Source of the DNA: Unio delphinus
Lineage: Eukaryota; Mollusca; Bivalvia; Unionida; Unionidae
Assembly: GCA_029339505.1 (NCBI GenBank)
Contig: JAQISU010000070.1
Coordinates: 2,597,501 to 2,661,500, forward strand
DNA: 64,000 bases
Direction: 5' to 3'
In this document: one piece after another, positions 50,933 to 59,001 of the stretch
How positions within the stretch are numbered: the first letter of the stretch is position 1
Layout of the letters: each line of letters begins with the position of its first letter
Made by a program: the position numbers and the translations under genes
Notes under the pieces: model-generated
The model's database searches: none
The model's input: only the letters and a program-made list of their open reading frames with translations
What the model was told of the DNA's origin: nothing

Positions 50933-51913
50933 TCAGTCACTATGATACCCACTTTCCACTAACTCGCCAATGAAATCTCGATATGTGCTGATATCCATGA
51001 TACCACCCTGAAATAATCGTCTACAGATATCAGCTGCTTCATTAATTATTTCCGGTGAGTTATTTCCGGCTCGTTTTCCTCCGATGAGAACTTCTAATCG
51101 TGATATATCACTGAGAACACTACCAGGACATACCCCACTTTGGGGTCCACTGGAATCTTGCAATCCGCTTCCGCTATAACCAGTTGCTTCATCCTGTTTT
51201 TCTAAATCCGTTTCTTGTAAATAACCAAGAGGATCATCATCATCACGTGGTATTTGTTGTTTTTTAGGTGAAAAGGATATTTTCTTTGCAGGTTGCTGTC
51301 GCCGCCTTTGCGTTTTTTGCGGTTTTTGTTGTTGTTTAAACTCTTCGTATTGATTATACACTGTACCCACCGCATTGATATATTCAATGTATGATGCACT
51401 ATCTTTCTTAATCAGACCTTTTTCAGTTTTGATTTTATAGAATATATCAGCCCAGTGAGTTATATTTCTAACATATTTATGATGTTCTGGTTTCAACCAT
51501 TTTTTTCTGTTTTCATAGGACGTAACAACAAGCGCAGGAATTTCTGCTGGATCAGTCTTATCAATTTCTGCTAACCCTTCTTTGTTAAATCTCACGAGTA
51601 AATCATCTACTGTTCTTTTTGATTCTATTTTTTGTACGGCCTGTTCTGTTTGTTCAGTTTTCGCTGCTATTTTTTCGAGTTCACCAATAACAGATTTTCC
51701 CGTCTCAGGACCATCTCCCAGTTTAGCGCGCTCTACTCCCTTCGTTGCTGTTGTTACTGGTTTAAACAATTCTTCAGATCCCGCAGCAAAATCAGTCTGA
51801 AGACTCTGTCGTTGTTGTAGTTTATTCCGTACAGAGTCACGAATTGGTACAAATCTCTTAATTGCATCCAGTCGTTCACGAGCCAATCGGGTTGTTAATG
51901 CTTCATTGACCAT
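50933..51913 (-). CDS. Coiled-coil scaffold-like structural protein
   Basis: 326 codons, ATG at 51913. The N-terminal 110 residues are charged and helical (coiled coil), with EELFKPVTTATKGVE, a motif common in this Polinton family. The middle holds a conserved-looking block (KKWLKPEHHKYVRNIT). A basic Gln/Lys-rich linker is followed by an acidic patch (PRDDDDPLGYLQETD). The C-terminal 60 residues (LEVLIGGKRAGNNSPEIINE, then a helix ending TYRDFIGEL) match the closing helical module that Polinton scaffold-type proteins usually have. It is first in the structural block, where scaffold proteins often lie. The role is inferred. Confidence 0.66.
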   Translation of the reverse strand: MVNEALTTRLARERLDAIKRFVPIRDSVRNKLQQRQSLQTDFAAGSEELFKPVTTATKGVERAKLGDGPETGKSVIGELEKIAAKTEQTEQAVQKIESKRTVDDLLVRFNKEGLAEIDKTDPAEIPALVVTSYENRKKWLKPEHHKYVRNITHWADIFYKIKTEKGLIKKDSASYIEYINAVGTVYNQYEEFKQQQKPQKTQRRRQQPAKKISFSPKKQQIPRDDDDPLGYLQETDLEKQDEATGYSGSGLQDSSGPQSGVCPGSVLSDISRLEVLIGGKRAGNNSPEIINEAADICRRLFQGGIMDISTYRDFIGELVESGYHSD

Positions 51914-51943
51914 TATTTGAAATCAGAAACAATGTTTCAATTG
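51914..51943 (-). promoter_or_regulatory. Leader motif copy B
   Basis: On the plus strand it reads TATTTGAAATCAGAAACAAT followed by GTTTCAATTG, adjacent to the ATG at 51913. It pairs with copy A at 50861-50890. Confidence 0.6.
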
Positions 51944-52026
51944 CAAAACAATTTTTCAACTGTGAAACAATTTTCCCGAACCCGACCTAACATCATCTTG
52001 GAAGTGTTATTTCATCCTATCAGGTT

Positions 52027-52078
52027 TGAGGGAAGTGTGGAAATTGTATATAAAATAATTAATACCACACTTCCCTCA
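52027..52078. promoter_or_regulatory. Perfect 14-bp inverted repeat with AT-rich loop
   Basis: Arms TGAGGGAAGTGTGG (52027-52040) and CCACACTTCCCTCA (52065-52078) flank 24 bp that include TATATAAAATAATTAATA. It lies in the only long non-coding gap of the element (51914-52307). It could be a replication origin, a terminator or a promoter with a central TATA box. Confidence 0.6.
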
Positions 52079-52150
52079 TTCTATTTTGATCAATCTGAAC
52101 CGTCCATCAATTTTTATTCAGTGTGAAATATTTTCACTGTTTTTGACATT

Positions 52151-52260
52151 GTCAATCAAAAAATGCTAAAAAAAATGAAAATCTCTATGAGGGACGGTCA
52201 CAATCAAATAATGATAAATGGTCGGTCACTCAAATAATGATAAATGGTCGGTCAATCAAA
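52151..52260. repeat. Iteron-like direct repeats
   Basis: Two perfect 25-of-26-bp units (TCAAATAATGATAAATGGTC then GGTCA at the end) lie at 52203-52228 and 52229-52254. Partial copies of the GGTCA..ATCAAA core occur before (52150-52205) and after. This is the type of repeat bound by initiator proteins. Confidence 0.65.
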
Positions 52261-52307
52261 ATTGTTCATTTTCTTGAATTAATACCCGTAGGTTTCTAAT
52301 TTTAGAA

Positions 52308-52607
52308 TTAACCTCCTATTTCAATTCGTATTCGTACCCCAATTCGTATTCGTTCTACGATGGTATACAATGGAGCGAACACACTTACGTCACTGGAAAA
52401 TGCGAGAGAGTACCGAATAGAATTCTGAATTCTCTTGATGAGCGCATACTTCTTTGGTAGCATATACTTGTTAGTGCTAACTCCGTATTCTATATCCTGA
52501 AAATCAGACATGATTTGATCAGGATTTAACCCATCTGATAGTTCAATATCCCAACTTTTCAAATTTGAAATCTCGGATAAAATGCTATTCATGTTTTCAG
52601 AATTCAT
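52308..52607 (-). CDS. Uncharacterised small protein
   Basis: About 99 codons if the ATG at 52607 (MNSENMNSIL) is used; an upstream in-frame ATG at 52652 adds 15 residues with an unlikely composition. The N-terminal half is acidic and helical (ISNLKSWDIELSDGLNPDQI). The C-terminal half is rich in Ile, Arg and Val and ends IRIRIEIGG. I recognise no family. It sits between the control region and the HNH gene, in the same direction. Confidence 0.45.
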   Translation of the reverse strand: MNSENMNSILSEISNLKSWDIELSDGLNPDQIMSDFQDIEYGVSTNKYMLPKKYALIKRIQNSIRYSLAFSSDVSVFAPLYTIVERIRIGVRIRIEIGG

Positions 52608-52690
52608 TATTCTATAATAATGATATATTTCTAAATGAAAAATATGACGCATTAGACATAACTAAATTGAACTTTTTGTCCCGTCCTTTT

Positions 52691-53146
52691 TTAAATAGCC
52701 GATCGATAAATCCCCTCTGCAACAAATCGTACTGAGGGTGAACAAATATCGAAATGCCTACCGGCGCTGGTTATTGATCGAACTATTTTTTCTTCGTTAG
52801 TTATCGTATTCAAAGATTTCACAGGTCTCTTCCCAACCGTTTTGCATTTTCCAGTCTTTCCTCGTTTGGTATTCTCACTTTGAGTAACAGCCTGCAGATT
52901 TGATAAAGAATTGTTTTTCGGATTAGAATCCTTGTGATCAATGACAGAATCATCCTCGATCAATCCATAAAAACATTCAAATGCGAAACGATGATTGAGA
53001 TAAGTTTTCTTCCCAACAGTAAACATCAAGTACCCTTGATTATTCACAGCACCAACTGATTTCTTCAGTCTACAGTGTCTTACAACACCATCACTGGATG
53101 CTTCATAATTTGTAATCAAGGGATGGTGTCTGAATTCTTGGTTCAT
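52691..53146 (-). CDS. HNH endonuclease with NUMOD-like tail
   Basis: 151 codons, ATG at 53146. The N-terminus (YEASSDGVVRH) resembles a NUMOD4-type start. The HNH core is NHRFAFECFYG (His52), then VIDHKDSNPKNNSLSNLQAV, with Asp70-His71, Asn75, Asn79 and Asn83. This is the HNH_3 arrangement of homing-type nucleases. The C-terminal 40 residues (EEKIVRSITSAGRHF) look like a NUMOD1-like DNA-binding helix. It cuts DNA; in the element it could act in recombination, superinfection exclusion or as a hitchhiking homing gene. The frame is intact. Confidence 0.85.
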   Translation of the reverse strand: MNQEFRHHPLITNYEASSDGVVRHCRLKKSVGAVNNQGYLMFTVGKKTYLNHRFAFECFYGLIEDDSVIDHKDSNPKNNSLSNLQAVTQSENTKRGKTGKCKTVGKRPVKSLNTITNEEKIVRSITSAGRHFDICSPSVRFVAEGIYRSAI

Positions 53147-53160
53147 TCGTATACATAATA

Positions 53161-53541
53161 CTATTGTTTGTCTAATTCATTGCTTGGTTTAATGATAAAT
53201 GTTTTGATGTAGTCTTGAGGAGTTCTTATGATTTTGTCAGGGACGTTGTCAGTGTCAGGGACTTTTTCAGGGTCATAATTTCTGATTGATTGTCCATTTT
53301 TTATTCTTTTATCATAATAACGCTTCAACTCCCTGTATCACTTTCCACCGCAATTCAAACACAACTGAGATTTCCCCCTAACCCCAACCCCACATCGTAT
53401 GCAGGGTAACGGGCCAAGGCTTCCACGTCGAAAGCTTTGCATATGATACACACAAAACTCATTTCTGCATGATTTGTTACACGGGGTTACTGATCCAATC
53501 ATAAGCCACTTGCAGTGATTCATTATATATAAATTCTTCAT
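53161..53541 (-). pseudogene. Cys-rich zinc-binding protein, interrupted by in-frame TGA
   Basis: The first 67 codons (ATG 53541) contain HCKWL, CNKSC, EFCVYH, PCIRCGVG and LCLNCGG, two likely zinc sites in which the last is a zinc ribbon. After the TGA at 53340-53338 the same frame remains open for 58 more codons to a TAG at 53163-53161. That extension is hydrophilic and gene-like (KNGQSIRNYDPEKVPD). Either the protein ends at the TGA or a CGA-to-TGA change truncated a 126-codon gene. It is divergent from the replication gene, with only 24 bp between the two ATGs. Confidence 0.55.
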
Positions 53542-53565
53542 TTAAATGCTTGTTTTAATTATAGC
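53542..53565. promoter_or_regulatory. 24-bp divergent gene boundary
   Basis: Only 24 bp separate the minus-strand ATG at 53541 from the plus-strand ATG at 53566. Promoters of both genes must overlap this AT-rich spacer or the neighbouring coding ends. Confidence 0.45.
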
Positions 53566-54069
53566 ATGAGCGAATTAAGGAGAACGCCTTCGAAAAATGC
53601 TGAATTCAATGCTGATAAGGAGTTTAAAAGATTATTGAAAATTAATCCTAAATTTAATCTCGATAAACCAAAAAAACGTCCAATAGACGGAAACATGAAA
53701 GAGTTTAAGAGATTATTGAAGATTAATCCTAAATTTAATCTCGATAAACCCAAAAAACGTAACAAGAGATTATTAAAAATTAATCTCAAACGTCCAAGAG
53801 ACGGAAACATGAAGGAGTTTAAGAGATTATTAAAAATTAATCCTAAATTTAATCTCGATAAACCAAAAAAACGTCCAAGAGACGGAAACATGAAAGAGTT
53901 TAAGAGATTATTAAAAATTAATCCTAAATTTAATCTCGATAAACCAAAAAAACGTAACAAAATGAATCCTAAATTTAATCTCGATAAACCAAAAAAACGT
54001 TTAATAGACGGAAACATGAAAGAGTTTAAGAGATTATTAAAAATTAATCCTAAATTTAATCTCGATTAA
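53566..54069 (+). repeat. Lysine-rich coding repeat at the polymerase N-terminus
   Basis: A 60-90 bp unit encoding KEFKRLLKINPKFNLDKPKK with the spacer RPRDGNM is repeated about five times, with two shortened units. It starts at the ATG of the replication gene and ends at a TAA (54067-54069) where the repeat's usual AAA codon has become TAA. The peptide is strongly basic. Confidence 0.8.
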
Positions 54070-55272
54070 CCAAAAAAAACGTCCAAGAGATTACCCTGGA
54101 AAGATGCTCAATTCAATCTCGAGATAGTTTCTAATACACCAAAGAATACAATTCTTAATAAAGCCATGATTAGTAAAATCAGAGACTGTTTTAATGAATT
54201 CAAGCGTGATGGAGCATCTTATTGTTGGTCAACATTTCGAATTAAATAGTGTTGTTGATGCTACCATGACTGATGAAAAAGCAGCAGTGATAATTTCACG
54301 TGTTGGGGAAAAAAGGTATTTTCCCGAATAAAATTCATTATTGAAGTCGATGGCAAATGGATTATTAGGGATAAATTTGAACCGATTCTCAAGAATAAAA
54401 AAGCTGTCATTGTGAGTAGAGATTCCAAACCAGGAATTCTAACCGGCATTGACAAACCATACTACGAAAGATCTTATCCCGTAACAGCAATGGTTTATGG
54501 GATATATCCGTTAAATGATAAACCCGATATCGCAAAACTAGCTCCTATGAAATATTCTAGTTCACTGAATTGCGTGGCAACACGGGTAATGGAACACTTC
54601 ACAAATGCATCCCGAGGAAAAAAACTAACTGATCTGCGACGTAGGAAAATAACCGAATGGGAACTGACAGTGAAACAGCATGGTGCAAAGATTTCTGATA
54701 TAGCTAAATTAGAAGCATCATTAAAATTCCCAATATCAGTAACAACAATAACCGGAGAGGTTTTATACGAACCGAAATATCAATCGCGAGGAGCTCCAAT
54801 ACAGATTATTGATCATAACAAACACGCGTGGACACCTGCGGTAACAGTATTTCCACGAGAACGAACCGTGAAATATATCCCCCCGGAATTTTCCGGGGAT
54901 GTTTTCTATGAATAGAAATTATTCGATGCTATTCATGCGTTGTGTAAAGATGATCGTGTGTCAGTGTGGTTACTTAGAAGTGATGAAGATCCCGAAATAG
55001 GATTCGATCAATTTGTAAGACCAAATGGTGAATTATATCGCGTTGAAGAATTAGATAACAGAATGAGAAAAATCGCTAGTGATTTTTCACCGGAGAGTTT
55101 CCATGAAAAACTACTCACGGATAGTTTTACTATTCCATCAGTGGTAGCTCACTTCGCAAGAGAAAAAAACTCATGGCGTCCAACACGAAGTGATTTTCTC
55201 GAGGATGTTAAATTGAGTTGCGTCGAATTTGGTCATGAAGGACTGTGAAATACGAAATACTCACGTGATGGT

Positions 55273-57516
55273 ATGATTTCAATTGATATATCCGCGTGTT
55301 ATCCCGGAAGTTTTCTCGGGTATGGGGAATGTGCTGAGTACTTCAAACGATTTGGACACCCCACGCATGAAATGACTCGTGTTGTGATTAATGGATCATT
55401 GCCTGATTTTGATTTAACCGGATTCGCTCGTGTGATATCATTTGAATTAGCGTCAGGATTACATCCGTGTAGTTATGTTTGGCTCGGTAGACACCTATCT
55501 GAAAAGGCCTGGATGCCAATAGTGCTATTGAGATATATGATTGATTGTGGTATGCTAATATCGTTGATTGTTTCCGAGGCTATTATATGCTATCGAGCTC
55601 AGAAAGAAGTTTGGCTACCACAACCCGATCTAGATAGAATAATCAGCGAACAGCGAAAACAATTCCCTGATTTCAATGAAGAACAAATCATGAATCGGTC
55701 TAAGAAGTTATTTGAAATTAAAAAAGAACAAGCAAAAGGTTTTGGACGAAGAATAATCGGTAAATTTACCCAGGGTGGAAGATACGACAACGCAAAATAT
55801 TCTTCGCGGTTGATCATAGACGTCGCTGAATACGATTTTATTGTAACGGATTTAATGAAACAGGGAAAACTTGTATCCCGTAAGGATGCTTTTCTATCCA
55901 ATGGTGAGAAAATGGGTACTGTTGTTACCTACTGTGATGGATATAATTCCCAGTATACACATTTAAGATCATCTATGCTAGCCTATGCTTCTATTAATCT
56001 TTTTTCGATGATAAATAGATTTCCTAATACCGCGGTTAGAGTGGCCACTGATTCGATGTATATACACAATAAGTACAAATCAGCTGTAGCTAAATTCACA
56101 GATCCGGAGGAAGCGTGGGGGCGTTGGCGATTTAAAAAGGAGATGCTACATGAGTATTGTGAATCCGCAGACGTTGCCATGGATGATAAATATCTTTGTT
56201 GTAACCGTATTGAAATTCAATCAGAATTTTCTAATGCACCACCGGTATCTGATCCAGTATGTAGATACAAGACAGTTTATTTAAACGGTTGTGGTGGGTC
56301 AGGAAAGACAACTCGTGCAATTGAATTATTTCGTCGGTCAACCATGATTGTGTTAACACCGACTCACCGACTCGCCAGAGAGATGATACAGCGAGGGGTA
56401 AATGCCTGTACTTACCATAGTTTGTTTCGATGGAAGGGTGACAAATGGACTCCTGAGCGTATGGGTGATAAATTCATTCCTGAAATCATAATTTGGGATG
56501 AAATATGCACAGTGTCATTAGATGTATTACAAACATTTCTCGAGTGGTTGTTAAACAAAAACACAAAAGTCGTCATGTGCGGTGATCACGACCAACCACC
56601 ACCATTTGTCGGTGCATCTCCACATGAATGGCTAAGGGGTTTTGTAGACTATTATGAAGAAATTACCACTGATTATAGATCACTTGATGAACAATTACGA
56701 GAATTCAAAGCGCTAATTAGATTACAACCGGATAGAATCCAATGCGAAATAGCGCGTGAAGTGATTTCAGAAACTCCAATGAATGATTTCTGGGAAACAT
56801 GGAGACCAAATGATTTGATAATTGCAAGTAGAAAAATAGTCAGGGACATACTTCAGATGAAGTTATTTGAATTGCATAAAGAAAAATTTGCAACGCTTCC
56901 AGTACCCCTTTGTTATAGGCCATCGGATACACGAAAACAGAACATTGAAGTTGATATTCCAGGACAGAGTGAAAAACAAATTCTCGTATTAAATGATATT
57001 GTGCTGGTTGATATCAATGTCGTTGAAGATGCATTGCGTGCTAATAAATCCCCGTGGACGCTAGGATACGCAGCAACAATACACTCTTCACAGGGATTGA
57101 CTATATCGGATACAATTGTTTGGATGGTGGATAATCGCATCGAATGGTCGAATTTAGTCTATCTCGCAGTATCCAGAGTACGAAAAATAAATCAACTTCG
57201 AAGAATTGTTTTCGATGATAATGACACCACAATAAATGATATTGATGTTAAAATTATTGATAAAAAACTCTCCGGTTACAAACAACAGGACAAAAAAAAA
57301 CAACGAGAATTTGATATTGATGCTGAATTAATAATTACGCTGAAGAAACAACAGAATAATCACTGCGCGAGTTGCAATTGTATAATGCATTGGCAGTATT
57401 CGGATAAGGATCCTCGCCAATTCACCGTAGACAGAAAAAATAACAATCTCGGTCATGTCAGAAACAATGTGATGTTGACTTGTCTTGAGTGCAATAGACG
57501 CAACGGTGCTAGTTAA
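55273..57516 (+). CDS. Intact 747-codon segment: PolB palm, SF1 helicase, HNH
   Basis: ATG at 55273 follows the TGA at 55246 in the same frame. The polymerase palm has motif A DISACYP (Asp5) and motif C VATDSMY (Asp260), where the first Asp of the usual DTD is Ala. Superfamily 1 helicase motifs follow in order: Walker A GCGGSGKTT (Lys345), Walker B IIWDE (Asp409-Glu410), motif III GDHDQPPP (438-445), motif V TIHSSQGL (602-609) and motif VI LAVSRVR (631-637). The last 50 residues form a Cys-type HNH module: CASC (698-701), TVDRKNN with Asp720, GHVRNN with His728, and CLECNRR (737-743). One polypeptide would copy, unwind and nick DNA. The stop overlaps the convergent integrase stop by 8 bp. Confidence 0.85.
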   Translation: MISIDISACYPGSFLGYGECAEYFKRFGHPTHEMTRVVINGSLPDFDLTGFARVISFELASGLHPCSYVWLGRHLSEKAWMPIVLLRYMIDCGMLISLIVSEAIICYRAQKEVWLPQPDLDRIISEQRKQFPDFNEEQIMNRSKKLFEIKKEQAKGFGRRIIGKFTQGGRYDNAKYSSRLIIDVAEYDFIVTDLMKQGKLVSRKDAFLSNGEKMGTVVTYCDGYNSQYTHLRSSMLAYASINLFSMINRFPNTAVRVATDSMYIHNKYKSAVAKFTDPEEAWGRWRFKKEMLHEYCESADVAMDDKYLCCNRIEIQSEFSNAPPVSDPVCRYKTVYLNGCGGSGKTTRAIELFRRSTMIVLTPTHRLAREMIQRGVNACTYHSLFRWKGDKWTPERMGDKFIPEIIIWDEICTVSLDVLQTFLEWLLNKNTKVVMCGDHDQPPPFVGASPHEWLRGFVDYYEEITTDYRSLDEQLREFKALIRLQPDRIQCEIAREVISETPMNDFWETWRPNDLIIASRKIVRDILQMKLFELHKEKFATLPVPLCYRPSDTRKQNIEVDIPGQSEKQILVLNDIVLVDINVVEDALRANKSPWTLGYAATIHSSQGLTISDTIVWMVDNRIEWSNLVYLAVSRVRKINQLRRIVFDDNDTTINDIDVKIIDKKLSGYKQQDKKKQREFDIDAELIITLKKQQNNHCASCNCIMHWQYSDKDPRQFTVDRKNNNLGHVRNNVMLTCLECNRRNGAS

Positions 57517-58453
57517 GACCATGCGGTGGCAATTGAGTATCCTCGGGAATTACCTGTAGTTGTTGTCGAGTAAATCCTCGTTGAGGGGCAGTTGAATCCA
57601 GTTTATAGACTGGAGGTCTACCCGTAGATCGTGTTATACTAGATATCTTGTGTGCAGTAACACTCCAAATAGGATCAGTAGCCCTTTTTCTACCCCCTTC
57701 AAGCTCTCCTGGTTCGTATAAGTACCTCACAATGACATTACTACCAAGAATTGGTTCTTTGAAATCTTTTTGTGGTTTTCCAGGTATTGACTTCTTTTTA
57801 ATCGCGTTGATAGGTTTCATGTTGATTGTTCTAGTAATCTCGTTATTCAGTGCAGTAATCACAGATGGTAATCTTTTAACCCATTCACGGGATCTTTTTA
57901 CTTGGATGAATTCTTTTGCGTATTGATATCCAAATAACCGCTCAGCAATCGTCCGATTAAATCGTTCTACAATGGTCTGATCGCGATGTAGCGCAGTATG
58001 CCCTCGTCGTATGGTGACATTATGATGTTTCATTGTAGATAACACTGCACCCTGAAATTCCTTGCCAGGATCAACCTGCAATAGATTTGGCCAGTGCAGA
58101 GGACCTCGTCGATAAATCCTTTCAAATGCAGAAGCAACTTCAGTGGCTGATTTTGTTTTTAACGGTTCTGCTTCTTTGTATCGACTTGCAATATCAACTA
58201 CGGTTAAAGCGTATTTGTAACCACGATCATGTGGCAGAAATAATATATCAGCCTGATGAACTTCATTAGGAGCGGTCACATCAAAATGCGAGAATTGAAT
58301 TTGTTTAGGCGGTGGTAGATAAATTTGCCATAGTGCCTGTTTGGATAACCAATTAGCCGCAGTGTTTTTTTTCACTTTTGCAGCACTAGCGAGTTTATGG
58401 ACTGCTGATTTACCCCTCCAGTATCCTCTTGGGGAATAATAAATTGATTCCAT
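57509..58453 (-). CDS. RVE-type integrase (Polinton c-integrase)
   Basis: 314 codons from the ATG at 58453. The slightly longer frame starts at GTG (58471) and would overlap the PLA2 stop. The RNase H-like core has Asp69 in HQADILFLP, Asp128 in QVDPGKEFQG and Glu163 in TIVERFNRTIAERLFG, the DDE triad with about 35 residues between the last two. The N-terminal WLSKQALWQIYLP block is a Polinton hallmark before the core. The C-terminal part (GSNVIVRYLYEPGELEGGRK, DPIWSVTAHKI, PPVYKL) is SH3/chromo-like and basic. It integrates the element and makes the 5-6 bp target duplication. It is intact and convergent with the replication gene. Confidence 0.95.
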   Translation of the reverse strand: MESIYYSPRGYWRGKSAVHKLASAAKVKKNTAANWLSKQALWQIYLPPPKQIQFSHFDVTAPNEVHQADILFLPHDRGYKYALTVVDIASRYKEAEPLKTKSATEVASAFERIYRRGPLHWPNLLQVDPGKEFQGAVLSTMKHHNVTIRRGHTALHRDQTIVERFNRTIAERLFGYQYAKEFIQVKRSREWVKRLPSVITALNNEITRTINMKPINAIKKKSIPGKPQKDFKEPILGSNVIVRYLYEPGELEGGRKRATDPIWSVTAHKISSITRSTGRPPVYKLDSTAPQRGFTRQQLQVIPEDTQLPPHGLN

Positions 58454-58457
58454 ATTA

Positions 58458-58829
58458 TTAATTACCGGCACCTAACATCAATTTACTTTTCATAGCCGAT
58501 TTTATTAAAAAGGAAGCCAATTTTTCTTTGAAGGATTTATCAGGAATAGCATTTAACGCATGAATTAATTTCACATCTGCTAGATGCCTGTGTTGCAGAT
58601 TGCTGCTTTTATAAGCAGCATCATGAAGGTGACAGGCCTTATCAACGGCGTTTATTGGTTCTTCACCGGGTCGGGACTGATTTTGATCATTGAGTCTGAT
58701 ATCAAGTCTGGTTCCCGGTCCACAGTAGCTATATCCTGGAAGGTGCTTTTCTCCGGGGTACTTTGCCCATAGGGTTCCAGGGAGCTTTGCCAATTTGGCT
58801 GCGATATCACCTCCTCGTTTTTTTTTAAA
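58458..58829 (-). CDS. Phospholipase A2-like domain
   Basis: The coding frame is open from the A-run at 58818-58826 to the stop at 58458. There is no ATG before the domain; the first near-cognate codon is TTG at 58793. The calcium loop is YSYCGPGT and the active site is KACHLHDAAY with the His-Asp pair, the pattern of parvovirus-type and other viral PLA2 domains that help virions leave endosomes. A hydrophobic C-terminal helix (LASFLIKSAM) ends in GAGN. In this virus group a zinc ribbon often precedes this domain in one protein; here the ribbon lies upstream in the other frame, so expression as a fusion by -1 shifting is likely or was so in the ancestor. Confidence 0.82.
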   Translation of the reverse strand, partial: FKKKRGGDIAAKLAKLPGTLWAKYPGEKHLPGYSYCGPGTRLDIRLNDQNQSRPGEEPINAVDKACHLHDAAYKSSNLQHRHLADVKLIHALNAIPDKSFKEKLASFLIKSAMKSKLMLGAGN

Positions 58830-58996
58830 ACATCTCCGAATTGTAAAATCTTTGATTTTGTAGAAACAAATCTAAATTTTTTTGTACCACATGTTGCACA
58901 TCTACCAGTAAGTGCTGATCTGTTATTTTTAGTTGTAACCGTCGTCACATCATTTGTGCTAGTACGCGTTTTACACTTCACACAATATAGATCCAT
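58652..58996 (-). CDS. Zinc-ribbon protein (DUF5679-like), 0 frame
   Basis: ATG at 58996. A compact four-Cys ribbon (YCVKCKT with Cys5 and Cys8; RCATCGTKKF with Cys33 and Cys36) surrounds a TTKNNRSALTG core, the common Polinton/adintovirus form. Real family similarity ends near residue 45. Beyond codon 57 the frame overlaps the PLA2 coding region and is probably out of use. The ATG lies only 5 bp from the divergent ATPase ATG at 59002. Confidence 0.78.
   Translation of the reverse strand: MDLYCVKCKTRTSTNDVTTVTTKNNRSALTGRCATCGTKKFRFVSTKSKILQFGDVLKKNEEVISQPNWQSSLEPYGQSTPEKSTFQDIATVDREPDLISDSMIKISPDPVKNQ
58817..58830 (-). promoter_or_regulatory. Candidate -1 frameshift site (T TTA AAA plus A9)
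   Basis: On the minus strand TTTT is followed by nine A then C. The heptamer T TTA AAA occupies 58829-58823 with TTA as codon 57 of the zinc-ribbon frame, exactly the phase needed for -1 slippage. The -1 frame continues open into the PLA2 domain. A run of nine A could also slip during transcription. Confidence 0.6.
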
Positions 58997-59001
58997 AATT
59001 T

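Larger units (their letters stand above)
53566..57516 (+). pseudogene. DNA polymerase B-helicase-HNH replication gene, N-terminal half broken
   Basis: One frame carries the whole gene (about 1,317 codons) but it is interrupted at five places: TAA at 54067; a shift near 54240, just ahead of an in-frame TAG at 54247; a compensating shift near 54315; TAG at 54913; and TGA at 55246. Between the breaks the peptides are clearly coding. The segment 54412-54915 has CVATRVMEHF and AHAWT-like strings of the polymerase N-terminal/exonuclease-side region, and 54940-55248 leads straight into the palm motif A. The intact 3' part is listed separately. Repeated loss of the polymerase part while downstream domains stay open suggests recent decay, or expression in pieces. 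Confidence 0.8.

Noticed and set aside
58471..58471. Integrase start at the GTG
   Set aside because: An ATG 18 bases downstream (58453) removes the overlap with the PLA2 stop and leaves the conserved N-terminus intact.
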